Source: Allolobophora icterica (lineage: Eukaryota; Annelida; Clitellata; Crassiclitellata; Lumbricidae). Taken from it: a DNA stretch of 64,000 nt. The stretch is from NCBI GenBank assembly GCA_963556255.1, contig OY744612.1, forward strand, positions 18,142,900 to 18,206,899, read 5' to 3'. Position 1 is the first letter of the stretch; every line of letters starts with the position of its first letter. A model generated the notes under the pieces. It saw only the letters and a program-made list of their open reading frames with translations, ran no database searches and was not told where the DNA came from. Made by a program: the position numbers and the translations under genes. Shown here in pieces: positions 34,189-45,600 of the stretch.

Positions 34189-34965
34189 GTACAACGGTTA
34201 TTATGTTGTTTAATAATTATTTTGACAATAGTATCCGACGCAAATTATATGATGACGTAGAACATATTGTGACGTACCGTTTCAAGCTGACCAATGGCGT
34301 GGAAGAGATCTATCTGGAAAGACATAAAACGAGCAGAATTCTGTCTGATAGACCAAACAACGCAACATAACTTAAAGATAAGAACTTAGAACAGAAAATA
34401 ACTGCCTTCTAGGTAGGTTTTCTTTCTTGTCTGCACCATATTCATTAGATAGTGGCGCTTAATAAATATGTAACAATAATTATTTAGACAATAGCATACG
34501 ACGCAAATTTCATGATGACGTAGAACAGATTGTGACGTGCCGTTTCAAGCTGACCAATGGCGCGGAAGAGATCTATCTGGAAAGACATAAAACGAGCAGA
34601 ATTCTGTCTGATAGACAAAAAAGCAACATAACTTAAAGATAAGAACTTAGAGCAGAAAATAACTGCCTTCTAGGTAGGTTTTCTTTCTTGTCTGCGCCAT
34701 ATTCATTAGATAGTGGCGCTTAATAAATATGTAACAATAATTATTTGGACAATAGCATCCCACGCAAACTTTATGATGACGTAGAACAGATTGTGACGTA
34801 CCGTTTCAAGCTGACCAATGGCGTGGAAGAGAGCTATCTGGAAAGACATAAAACGAGCAGAATTCTGTCTGATAGACCAAACAACGCAACATAACTTAAA
34901 GATAAGAACTTAGAGCAGAAAAATAACTCTTCTAGATAGGTTTTCTTTCTTGTCTGCACCATATA
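33706..34965 (+). repeat. ~260-bp tandem array, four copies
   Basis: Units start near 33706, 33968, 34441 and 34701 with TTCATTAGATAGTGGCGCTT and contain CAAGCTGACCAATGGCG and GCAGAATTCTGTCTGATAGA. The second is lengthened to about 473 bp by an insertion (34003-34208). One diverged copy is also present in tandem copy A near 25300-25510. Confidence 0.9.
34003..34208 (+). mobile_element. Short insertion ending in GACA repeats (possible RTE/SINE 3' end)
   Basis: Present in one of four otherwise similar 260-bp units, so it is an insertion. It begins CTAGCTGTAACCCGTG and has GGGACGGACAGACAGACAGA near its end, a tail style seen in RTE-type LINEs and their SINEs. Exact borders and family are uncertain. 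Confidence 0.5.
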
Positions 34966-34993
34966 AATATCTAATTAAAATGATTTGTTCATT

Positions 34994-35670
34994 GGAGTCA
35001 CCGCTTGACTTGGTTGGGTGACACAGGTATGAGCGAGTATGGGGCTCTTACCATTACCACGGCATTCCAGTGAATTGATCGGAATTGGAGTCACCACCTG
35101 TAGTGGCTGGGTGACACAGGTACGGGCGAGGATGGTGCTTTTACCATTACCACCGCATTCGATTAGAGTCATTGGAATTGGAGTCACCACTTCTAGCGGT
35201 TGGGTGGCACAGGTACGAGCGAGGATGGGGCTCTTACCATTACCATGGCATGCCATTGAAGTCCTTGGAATTGGAGTCACCACACGTAGTGGTTGGGTGA
35301 CACAGGTACGAGCGAGTATGGCGCTCTTACCATTACCACGGCATTCCATTGAATTGATCGGAATTGGAGTCACCACCTGTAGTGGTTGGGTGACACAGGT
35401 ACGGGCGAGGATGGTGCTTTTACCATTACCACCGCATTCGATTAAAGTCATTGGAATTGGAGTCACCACTTCTAGCGGTTGGGTGGCACAGGTATGAGCG
35501 AGGATGGGCTCTTACCATTACCATGGCATTCCATTGAAGTCCTTGGAATTGGAGTCACCACACGTAGTGGTTGGGTGACACAGGTATGAGCGAGTATGGG
35601 ACTCATACCATTACCACGGCATTCCATTGAATTGATCGGAATTGGAATTACCACCTTTAGTGGTTGGGTG
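34994..35670 (+). repeat. 93-bp satellite with a trimeric higher-order unit
   Basis: About seven units of 93 bp containing GGAATTGGAGTCACCAC and GGTTGGGTGACACAGGTA. Three unit types (A, B, C) recur in order, giving a ~279-bp higher-order repeat. Since 93 is a multiple of three, frames stay open on both strands (35039-35497 plus, 34975-35469 minus) and encode 31-residue repeats; I regard these as passive because both strands are open and no start, signal or splice context stands out. Confidence 0.93.
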
Positions 35671-35683
35671 ACGGATTTAGGAC

Positions 35684-35775
35684 ATTTCCCCCCGGGACAT
35701 TTCCCCCCGGACAATTACCCCGGCATTTCCCTCCGGACAATTCCCGTAGTTTAATTCCCCCGGAATTTTCCCCCG
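35684..35775 (+). other. GGACATTTCCCCCC-type repeat cluster
   Basis: Short spaced repeats of GGACATTTCCCC, GGACAATT and CCCCGG. They resemble the terminal GGACATAATCCCC units of the transposon at 22269-24169, so this may be a fragment of a related element. No partner end was found. Confidence 0.4.
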
Positions 35776-35805
35776 TTGAGACAGTGTAGTTGGTCTTGGA
35801 CAATA

Positions 35806-35885
35806 TCTATCTATCTTTCTATCTATCGATCTATCTATCTATCTATCTATCTCTCTATCTATCTATCTATCTTTCTATCTATCTA

Positions 35886-35922
<37 letters not shown>
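35806..35922 (+). repeat. TATC/TGTC microsatellite
   Basis: TATC units with TTTC and TCTC variants, then seven TGTC units. Confidence 0.93.
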
Positions 35923-35925
35923 TAT

Positions 35926-36084
35926 TGCTATTATTACAATTAATTAGTAACTTCTAAGTAACTTTGTGGCCGTTTCAGATGTTTCTCTCTATGTTAAGTA
36001 ATATTTAAGTCCGAGAGGAATCATATGCACCTTAAAGCATAATTAATAATATAAACGAATAGAAATGATGCGAAGTCCAAGTCC
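35926..36084 (+). repeat. 160-bp dispersed repeat, copy 2
   Basis: Direct copy of 21806-21966. It is flanked on both sides by TGTC microsatellites (35888-35922 and 36105-36140), which the first copy is not. Confidence 0.85.
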
Positions 36085-36099
36085 AATTACCAATGTGTC

Positions 36100-36104
36100 C
36101 AATG

Positions 36105-36140
<36 letters not shown>

Positions 36141-36262
36141 CACCTTTCTATCTATCCATCCATCCATCTCCATCCATCTATCTATCCATCTAGGTAGCTA
36201 GCTAGCTATCTATCCATCCATCCCATCCATCCATCCATCCATCCATGGATGGATGGATGGAT
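36100..36262 (+). repeat. TGTC/CATC microsatellite ending in a 34-bp perfect palindrome
   Basis: TGTC and CATC runs switch at 36245/36246 into the complementary GGAT run. 36229-36262 is a perfect palindrome with 17-bp arms centred on CCATGG. Just after it, 36269-36294 forms another hairpin: CTGGGTATCC, six-base loop, GGATACCCAG. Confidence 0.92.
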
Positions 36263-36509
36263 CCATAACTGGGTATCCTTGTCCGGATACCCAGTGGTGA
36301 ACGCTTCGGCCGAAGAACCACTTAGGGCTTCACGCGAGGTGAACAGGCTCATCAGGAACTCTAAAAGCAGCTGGCCAACGCAGGAGGCAGGTGTTGGAAG
36401 GACACCTGAGGGCGACTGACGCTTATTGCTTGGCCGACCGGCTTCATTACCCAGCCAGGAGAGGAGTGGTCACCACCTGGCACAGGACCAAGTAATTTTT
36501 AAATGATGA

Positions 36510-36925
36510 GCACGCTTTTAAATGTTTCCATCATATACACCACTTTACTTAAAGCCATTCGAAGATTATGTCCGCCATTTTGTCTGTCGTTTTTTTGCAG
36601 TGCTACATATGTGTCTTTAGTTTCATTGCATTCCTTGACCCGAAAATGCTAATTTAGACTCTAAAATCATGTTTCCATCATATACACGACTTTATATACA
36701 TGATTTACGTATAGCCATTTGAAGATATTGGGCCTCCATTTTATCCGCCGTTTGGTTTTTGGCAGCGCTACAGATGTGTCTTTAGTTCCATCGCATTCCT
36801 TGACCCATAAAATGTTAATTTAGACTCTAAAATCATGTTTCCATCACATACACGACCTTACTAACAGCCATTCGAAGATATATGGCCACCATTTTGTCCG
36901 CCATCTTGTTTTTCCATGTAACCGC
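36510..36925 (+). repeat. ~165-bp tandem repeat, about 2.5 copies
   Basis: Units share ATGTTTCCATCA, TACACGAC, GCCATTCGAAGAT and GTGTCTTTAGTT, and the spacing is 155-170 bp. The third copy is incomplete. Confidence 0.8.
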
Positions 36926-37409
36926 TAAAAATCCAGCTTGCTAACCGCGATTTTCGTTTTCAGCAGGGTCAAGTTAGTCTAGATACACCTGTTATTAAAT
37001 TGTTACATGATATGCTTCTGTCAATTTAAGCAAGTTCTGGACATTTGAGTCATTCATTCCCTATTGGCGGCCATCTGTTTTTGACGCCAAAATTTGACCT
37101 TTTCCCGTGGTCCGGTTTCGGTAAACTTTTAGTAAGTTGATCTCCAGACCAAATACACCCGAAAATCAGCATAAAACGTTTTCTTGCAATTTTGGGGGTT
37201 TCACCACATTTTTTTCATACTTTGAACCTACTATATTAGAAAATCAAGCAAAGATAAGTGTACCACTGAAACCTTACTATGGCAAAGCTAGCGTGGATCT
37301 GAACCTCTGAAAGACGACCGACTGGAAAATCCATCCCTCAACACGGAAGCTACTCTGGCCCGACTATAGCTATACATGCGATTAGTCCGGGTGCGAGGCA
37401 GTAGTTACA
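36926..37409. other. Unannotated sequence
   Basis: No gene, RNA or transposon end recognised. Confidence 0.35.
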
Positions 37410-37453
37410 ACGACAACAACAACAACAAAAACAAAAACAATAATAATAATAAC

Positions 37454-37509
<56 letters not shown>

Positions 37510-37510
37510 G
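37410..37510 (+). repeat. AAC/AAT trinucleotide microsatellite
   Basis: ACAACAACAAC followed by about 24 AAT units; poly-Asn frames are artefacts. Confidence 0.95.
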
Positions 37511-37552
37511 ATGGTCACACCAGAGATTAATTTTCACAACTTAGTATCTGAC

Positions 37553-37579
37553 TCCTGAGGGATTATATGTACCTCGGGG

Positions 37580-37637
<58 letters not shown>

Positions 37638-37640
37638 TTA
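37553..37640 (+). mobile_element. SINE-like 3' end with A-run and TAA tail
   Basis: CCTGAGGGATTATATGTACC and TCGGGG lead into about 28 A's and a TAA microsatellite. The same terminal motif occurs at 62045-62105 and 62143 (plus) and near 39840, 39955 and 40370 (minus), so it marks a dispersed retroposed family. Confidence 0.6.
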
Positions 37641-38750
37641 ATAATAACTCTTGCTGGACCGATTGATAAAGTTGAGTACGACATCAGCTTGATAGAGAAA
37701 CACGCGTCCATGTATGGTTTACAGCTGAATCGAAAAAAATGCGAAGCATCCGTCAGTGGTTATGATGAAGCAAACTATAATCAGACCTTTGTCGAGTTTG
37801 AAAATGTGGCCGTTGATGATCTAACATTGCTGGGATCACCGCTACTACCAGGTAGAGCTGTCGATAAATCCGTTCAGAAAAAGATTAAAGATCTGGAGAA
37901 AGTCATCACAAGGCTTGAGACACTACATCCACACGACTCATTCACCCTGTTGAGGTGCAGCTTAAGCATACCGAAGTTGCTATACACACTGAGAACATCA
38001 GCCTGCTTCTTAAACGAAGGACTTCTACGCGACTTCGACGAAATCTTGAGAACAGGACTGTGTAGCCTTCTCAACATTCACATGAACGACGATCAATAGA
38101 TCCAGGCATCTTTGCCTGTGAGAAACGGTGGCCTTGGCATTCGTAGTGCCGATATGCTGGCAACTTCCGCCTTTTTGGCATCAGCCGTTGGCACGCGAAG
38201 CCTTCAAAACCAAATTCTACACGATGTTACTGTAGCTTTCACAGATCCATTAGTAGAGGAGGCCTCTATTTCGTGGTCTTCGAGATCGAACGCACCTCCT
38301 CCCATCGAACAGAAGGCTCATATACAAAGAGAATGGGACAGCGCACTGATCTCACATGCACTTCAAGGCCTATCAAAAAGAACTAGTGATTCCGCTGCTA
38401 AAGCCCGACTGTTAGCTGTGCAATCACCACATTCAGGAGACTGGCTTCATGCACTTCCCATAACAATAGCAGGATTACGGATGCCAGGAGAGGTATTGAG
38501 AATAGCAGCCGGCATCCGGCTGGGCACTGCGTTGTGCGAAAACACACGTGTAAATGCGGTGCCATAGTAGAATCCAATGGTCATCACGGATTCTCTTGCA
38601 TCAAAGGAACCGGAAGGCAACAACGACACGCCATGATCAATGACGTGATTTGGCGGGCATTCATCAGAGCCAAAATACCGGCCATCAAAGAACCCAATGG
38701 CCTCTCCAGATCTGACGGCAAAAGGCCTGACGGAGTCACAATAATACCTT
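37641..38750 (+). pseudogene. Broken non-LTR retrotransposon: RT thumb, CCHC and start of a nuclease domain
   Basis: Begins inside the RT (HASMYGLQLNRKKCEAS, then LTLLGSPLLPG), directly after a TAA tract. It continues through the conserved PVRNGGLGIRSADMLA and ends after a CCHC-like cluster (HTCKCGAIV, H, C) and the nuclease-type GKRPDGV. An in-frame TAG at 38097-38099 replaces the Trp expected before IQASLPVRNGG, and a frameshift near 38540 moves the CCHC part to another frame. The CCHC followed by a PD-type nuclease is the layout of LINEs carrying a restriction-like endonuclease (R2/NeSL/R4-type groups); assignment to one is not possible here. A better nuclease copy is at 61038-61834. Confidence 0.82.
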
Positions 38751-39078
<328 letters not shown>

Positions 39079-39142
39079 TTGTTCAAAATCATGAACAAAA
39101 GATGCAGTAACAAAAGAGAACGCACATTTTGCCCACATTTCT

Positions 39143-39560
39143 GCCTTTATCCGTGATTCCCTCCACTGGCTCCCTGCTCAACAGCGAATTCAGTTTAAAA
39201 CCCTCACTCTCATGCGCAACTGCCTTACTGCCTCTGCTCCGTCTTACCTAATGAATTTTTGCAACCCAGTTTCTTCCTTGCCTGCGAGGGCTTCCTTGCG
39301 ATCTTCGGCTCGCGGCCTTATGGTTGTCCCTCGCATGCGATCTTCCACGGCACAATCCAGAAGTTTCGCCTATGTTGGCCCCTCTGCTTGGAACTGTCTC
39401 CCCTTGTTTCTCCGCCAAGAGCTTCTTGCCCTCTCTCCTCTCCAGTTCCGTAGACGCCTGAAAACTTTCCTTTTTGCCGGTGCCGGCATTGATGCGGGTT
39501 GAAAGCGCCGCTGATTTGAGTGGCGCTATATAAGTTTTCGGTTACAATTACAATTACAAT
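39143..39560 (+). pseudogene. 3' end of an L2/CR1-type LINE
   Basis: Encodes HWLPAQQRIQFKTLTL, then APSYL, ARGLMVVPRMRS, PSAWNCLPLFLR and FRRRLKTFLF, the usual C-terminal pattern of L2/CR1-like reverse transcriptases. The stop TGA follows FAGAGIDAG at 39500-39502; then a short tail GAGTGGCGCTATATAAGTTT and three TTACAA repeats. The 5' part is missing, so it is a truncated insertion. Confidence 0.75.
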
Positions 39561-39756
39561 TACGCCATAAAGTTCCTTAATTTTGTGTAATACTTGCTTT
39601 CCTAATTTACTTTCAAATACACTTCTTACTTGCATGAAATTACTTTTTCTTTATATTTATTTCATGATTTACAATACTTACTTACTTACTGATCGGTTAT
39701 TTTCGGTCGTTGAAACGACGATGATAAAATTTCTGTCGTACCTTACGAATAATTTC
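39561..39756. other. Unannotated AT-rich sequence
   Basis: No gene recognised. Confidence 0.35.
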
Positions 39757-39757
39757 A

Positions 39758-39791
<34 letters not shown>

Positions 39792-39827
39792 TATTATTAT
39801 TATTATAATTATTATTTTTTTTATCGC

Positions 39828-40060
39828 CCGAGGTAGCAAGGATCCCTCAGGCTCTAAGAAACTATATCAAGTTAGAGGTTCTCGTCCCCCATGTGTTATT
39901 TTTTTTTTATAATTATTATTATTATTATTATTTTATTATTATTATTTTTTTCCCCGAGGTACATGTAATCCCTCAGGAGTCTAAAAAATTATGCTAGGAG
40001 CTGCTGTTGAATGTCTGAAAAATCAGGCCTCGTCCTCCGCAACATCAGTGAAAGTGCCAC
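39828..40060 (-). mobile_element. Two SINE-like 3' ends, minus strand
   Basis: On the minus strand, pieces near 39828-39900 and 39945-40060 carry CTGAGGGAT and ACCTCGGG before A-runs and TAA tracts, with an upstream GACGAGGCCTGA in the second. They match the plus-strand copy at 61978-62105. A third, shorter copy is at about 40357-40400. Confidence 0.6.
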
Positions 40061-40248
40061 GAAATATTATTATTATTATTTTTTTTTCAAATTAGTTTCC
40101 TCCGATCCCGAAGTACAGGTTTGAAAATTTAAGAAATAGTGGTCAATTATAACAGAATGGCAAAAATAAAATTGTATTTTCATTGTTTCTGAATCGTTGC
40201 ATCGATTTCCTTTCGACTGTTTACGAACTATGGCACTTAAATCTCTGC

Positions 40249-40351
<103 letters not shown>

Positions 40352-40437
40352 TTATTTTTTATTTTTTGCCGCCCGAAGTGTGACCCTCAGGCTTTTAGAG
40401 ATTATGAACGTGCGTGGTTAAATTGGTTTACTGTGCC

Positions 40438-40550
<113 letters not shown>

Positions 40551-40563
40551 ATAATAATAATAA

Positions 40564-40624
40564 TTAGCATGGGAAAAGTGCCTTTAAATGCGACCAAATT
40601 AAAGCGTTGGATGCTGTTGGACAA
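40564..40624 (-). pseudogene. Extreme 3' coding end of the REL-type LINE, minus strand
   Basis: The minus strand reads SIQRFNLVAFKGTFPM, matching the last residues (TIQRFNAVAFIGTFM) of the copy at 61038-61834, then enters a TAA tract. Only about 50 bp of the coding end is present. Confidence 0.72.
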
Positions 40625-40648
40625 ACGCTGAAAAAGAAAAGTTGATTC

Positions 40649-40705
<57 letters not shown>

Positions 40706-40744
40706 TGGAAAAAATGATTGTTATTTAGGAGCAGAGATAGTGTC

Positions 40745-40840
<96 letters not shown>

Positions 40841-40879
40841 TGGAAAAAATGATTGTTATTTAGGAGCAGAAATAGTGTC

Positions 40880-40966
<87 letters not shown>

Positions 40967-41003
40967 GAATTCCAATACCTCGTTAGATGAGAAATTATTA
41001 TTA

Positions 41004-41070
41004 TTATTATTATCATTAGCATCCAACGCTTTAATTTGGTCGCATTTAAAGGCACTTTTCCCACGCTTTA
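41004..41070 (+). pseudogene. Extreme 3' coding end of the REL-type LINE, plus strand
   Basis: Contains GCATCCAACGCTTTAATTTG and GTCGCATTTAAAGGCACTTT, the same segment as 40564-40624 but in the opposite orientation, so the two LINE ends face each other across about 400 bp of ATT repeats. Confidence 0.72.
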
Positions 41071-41080
41071 ATAATAACAT

Positions 41081-41190
<110 letters not shown>

Positions 41191-41486
41191 TAGAATATAA
41201 ACGGTGCCGTCATAATTATTTAGCAGTCGTAAAGGATAAATGATGCGAAAATTGATACCCCACCCCTACTTTCTAGACCAAGGTTACACTGTATAGAATA
41301 ATGCGCACAAATGCAAATAGATTTGTATGTATAAAGAGAAGCGCATCTGTATGTGTACAGTCCTAATCTTTCCTCTGCAATGCTTTAGTTTCTGAATTTT
41401 GTTCTGCAACTCACGTCTTGAATTAGACACGGATTACTTAACAGTTCCATCAACGCATAGAAATGTGACTGTCACTTGTGTACTAC

Positions 41487-42117
<631 letters not shown>

Positions 42118-42480
42118 GCCGTATAGTCGATAGACAAATTTTATTGCAACACAGTGGCACACAATTGATTGTGACGATGCATGCTCCACGGCAGAGCACC
42201 TTCAATGTTTGCGCGAAGTGTATCAATATTTGAACATCAAGTGTTAGACCTATTCCAGCTTCAATGAGCACCACTCCATTGAAGGTCACCGTGTCTTGAT
42301 TGTAGCGCCCTTAATTTTTAAATCTCTGAAGACACAATAGATCTGAGATGGATTATATTATGTATGCACAACCTCCTATCTATATGCTGGATTTCTCATC
42401 TCACATGATATTGGAATTCATATGGCGTCTATATATACTTTATTATGTAGCCCAATTATCTACACCATGCGTATGTCTCT
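42118..42480. other. Unannotated spacer
   Basis: No gene recognised between the CA repeat and the CTTCTTTGC array. Confidence 0.4.
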
Positions 42481-42499
42481 TTACTTACCTTTTTCTTTG

Positions 42500-42659
42500 C
42501 AGGGACGTATCTAGCGTTGGGCTTGGGGGGGGGGAGTTGAAGCCCCCCAAACAAGTCAAGCCGTTGTATGCTTACGGCTAAAATTCGTATGAACACTGTA
42601 TAAATGTTGCCATGTTCAAGGCTTAAGCCCCCAAACGAAAAATCCTAGTTACGTGCCTG
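42500..42659. mobile_element. 160-bp hAT-type MITE at the edge of the giant array
   Basis: The left end CAGGGACGTATCTAGC and right end CCTAGTTACGTGCCTG are imperfect inverted repeats. The octamer TTTCTTTG is on both sides (42492-42499 and 42660-42667); it is array sequence, so the MITE inserted into the array edge. The interior has a G9 run facing a C-rich stretch. Confidence 0.88.
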
Positions 42660-42660
42660 T

Positions 42661-45600
42661 TTCTTTGCCTTCTTTTTTCCCTTCTTCTGTATCTTGCTAT
42701 CTGTCTTCTCTCTTGCCTTCTCCTTTGCGTCATTCTTTGCGCTCTTCTGTTCCTTCTTTGTCTTTTTACTTACCTTTTTCTTTGTCTTCTTACTTACCTT
42801 CCTCTTTGCCTTCTTCTCTCCGTTTTCTGTATCTTGACCTCTGTCTATCTTGTCTTCCCCTTTGCCTTCATCTTTGTCGTTTTACTTACCTTCTTGTTTG
42901 CCTTTTTAATTACCTTCTGCTTTGTTTTCTTCTTTGTATTCTTCTTTGTCTTTTTACTTGCCCTCTTCTTTGTCTTCTCCTTTGCCTTCTTTTTTGCCTT
43001 CTTTGTCATTTTAGTTACCCTCTTTAGTTACCCTCTCCTTTGCCTTCTTCTTCACCGTCTTCTGTGTCTTCCTCTCTGTCTTTTTACTTACCTTCCTCTT
43101 TGTCTTCTCCTTTGCCTTCTTCTTTACCTTCTCCTTTATCTTTTTACTTATCTTCTTCTTCTTTGTCCTTTCCTTTGCTTTCTCCTGTATCTTGCTCCCT
43201 GTCTTCTCTCTTGCCTTTTCCTTTGCTTTCTTCTTCCCTTTTTTTGTCTTTTACTTACCTTCTCTTACTACTTACCTTCTTCTTTGTCTTCCTCTTTACT
43301 TTCTTCTGTATCTTGCTCTCTGTCTTCTTCTTGCCTTCTACTTCGCCTTCTTCTTTGCCTTCTTCTTTGCCTTCTTCTTTGTCTTTTTACTTACCTTGTG
43401 TTTGTCTTCTGCTTTACATCTTCTTTGCGTTCTTCTTTGTCTTTTCATTTACCTTCTCATTTGCCTTCTTCTTTACCGTCTTCTGTGTCTTCCTCTCTGT
43501 CTTCTTACTTGCCTTCTTTTTTGTCTTCTCCTTTGCCTTCTTCTTTGCCTTCGTCTTTGCGTTCTTCTGTGCCTTCTTCTTCGTCTGTTTTACTTACCTT
43601 CTTCTTTTCGTTCTTCTTTGTCTTTTTACTTGCGTTTTTTTGTCTTCTCCTTAGCCTTCCGTTTTCCATCGTCTTTGTCTTATTCCTAGCCTTCTTTTGT
43701 ATCTTTCTCGTTGTCTTGTCTATTGCCTTTTCTTTGCCTTCTTCTTTGCCTAATTTTTTGTCTTTTTTACTTACCTTCTTCTTTGCCTTCTTCTGTAACT
43801 GTCTCTCTGTCTTCTATCTTGCCTTCTTCTTTGCCTTCTTCTTTGCCTTCTTCTTTGCCTTCTTCTTTGTCTTCTTCTTTGCCTTCTTCTTTGTCTTTCT
43901 ACTCACCTTTTCTTTGCCTTCTTCTTTGCCTTCTTCTTTGTCTTTCTACTCACCTTTTCTTTGCCTTCTTCTTTGCCTTCTTCTTTGCCTTCTTCTTTGT
44001 CTTCTTCTTTGCCTTCTTCTTTGTCTTTCTACTCACCTTTTCTTTGCCTTCTTCTTTGCCTTCTTCTTTGCCTTTTTCTTTGTCTTCTTCTTTGCCTTCT
44101 TCTTTGGCTTCTTCTTTGGCTTCTTCTTTGCCTTCTTCTTTGCGTTCACCTTTGTCTTTTAATTCACCTTCGTCTTTGTCTTCTTCTTTGCCTTCTTCTT
44201 TGCTTTCGTCTTTGTCTTCTTCTTTGTCTTCTTCTTTGCCACTTTTCTACTCACCTTTTCTTTGCCTTCTTCTTTGTCTTTTTCTTTGCGTTCACCTTTG
44301 TCATTTAATTCACCTTCGTCTTTGTCTTCTCCTTTGCCTTCTTCTTTGCCTTCTTCTTTGCCTTCTTCTTTGCCTTCTTCTTTGTTTTCTTCTTTGTCTT
44401 TCTACTCACCTTTTCTTTGCCTTCTTCTTTGCCTTCTTCCTTGCCTTCTTCTTTGTCTTTCTACTCACCTTTTCTTTGTCTTTTTCTTTGCCTTTTTCTT
44501 TGCCTTCTTCTTTGTCTTCTTCTTTGCCTTCTTCGTTGGCTTTCTACTCACCTTTTCTTTGCCTTCTTCTTTGCCTTCTTCTTTGCCTTCTTCTTTGCCT
44601 TCTTCTTTGACTTCTTCTTTGCCTTCTTCTTTGCCTTCTTCTTCGTCTTTCTACTCACTTTTTCTTTGCCTTCTTCTTTGCCTTCTTCTTTGCCTTCTTC
44701 TTTGTCTTCTTCTTTGCCTTCTTCTTTGCCTTCTTCTTTGCCTTCTTCTTTGCCTTCTTCTTTGTCTTTCTACTCACCTTTTCTTTGCCTTCTTCTTTGC
44801 CTTCGTCTTTGCCTTCTTCTTTGTCTTTCTACTCACCTTTTCTTTGCCTTCGTCTTTGCCTTCTTCTTTGCCTTCTTTGTCTTTCTACTCACCTTTTCTT
44901 TGCCTTCTTCTTTGCCTTCTTCTTTGTCTTCTTCTTTTTCTACTTCTTTTCCTTCTTCTTTGCCTTCTTCTTTGCCTTCTTCTTTGCCTTCTTCTTTGCC
45001 TTCTTCTTTGCCTTCTTCTTTGCCTTCTTCTTTGCCTTCTTCTTTGTCTTTGTACTCACCTTTTCTTTGCCTTCTTCTTTGCCTTCTTCTTTGCCTTCTT
45101 CTTTGCCTTCTTCTTTGTCTTTCTACTCACCTTTTCTTTGCCTTCTTCTTTGCCTTCTTCCTTGCCTTCTTCTTTGTCTTTCTACTCACCTTTCTTCTTT
45201 GCCTTCTTCTTTGCCTTCTTCTTTGCCTTCTTCTTTGCCTTCTGCTTTGCCTGCTTCTTTGCCTTCTTCTTTGCCTTCTTCTTTGCCTTCTTCTTTGTCT
45301 TTCTACTCACCTTTTCTTTGCCTTCTTGTTTGTCTTCTTCTTTGCCTTCTTCTCTGTCTTTCTACTCACCTTTTCTTTGCCTTCTTCTTTGCCTTCTTCT
45401 TTGTCTTCTTCTTTGCCTTCTTCTTTGCCTTCTTCTTTGCCTTCTTCTTTGCCTTCTTCTTTGTCTTTCTACTCACCTTTTCTTTGCATTCTTCTTTGCC
45501 TTCTTTCTTGCCTTCTTCTTTGTCTTTCTACTCACCTTTTCTTTGCCTTCTTCTTTGCCTTCGTCTTTGCCTTCTTCTTTGTCTTTCTACTCACCTTTTC

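Noticed and set aside
34975..35714. Possible secreted or structural protein with 31-residue repeats
   Set aside because: Both strands are open because the 93-bp monomer is a multiple of three; no start, signal or conserved residues favour one strand.
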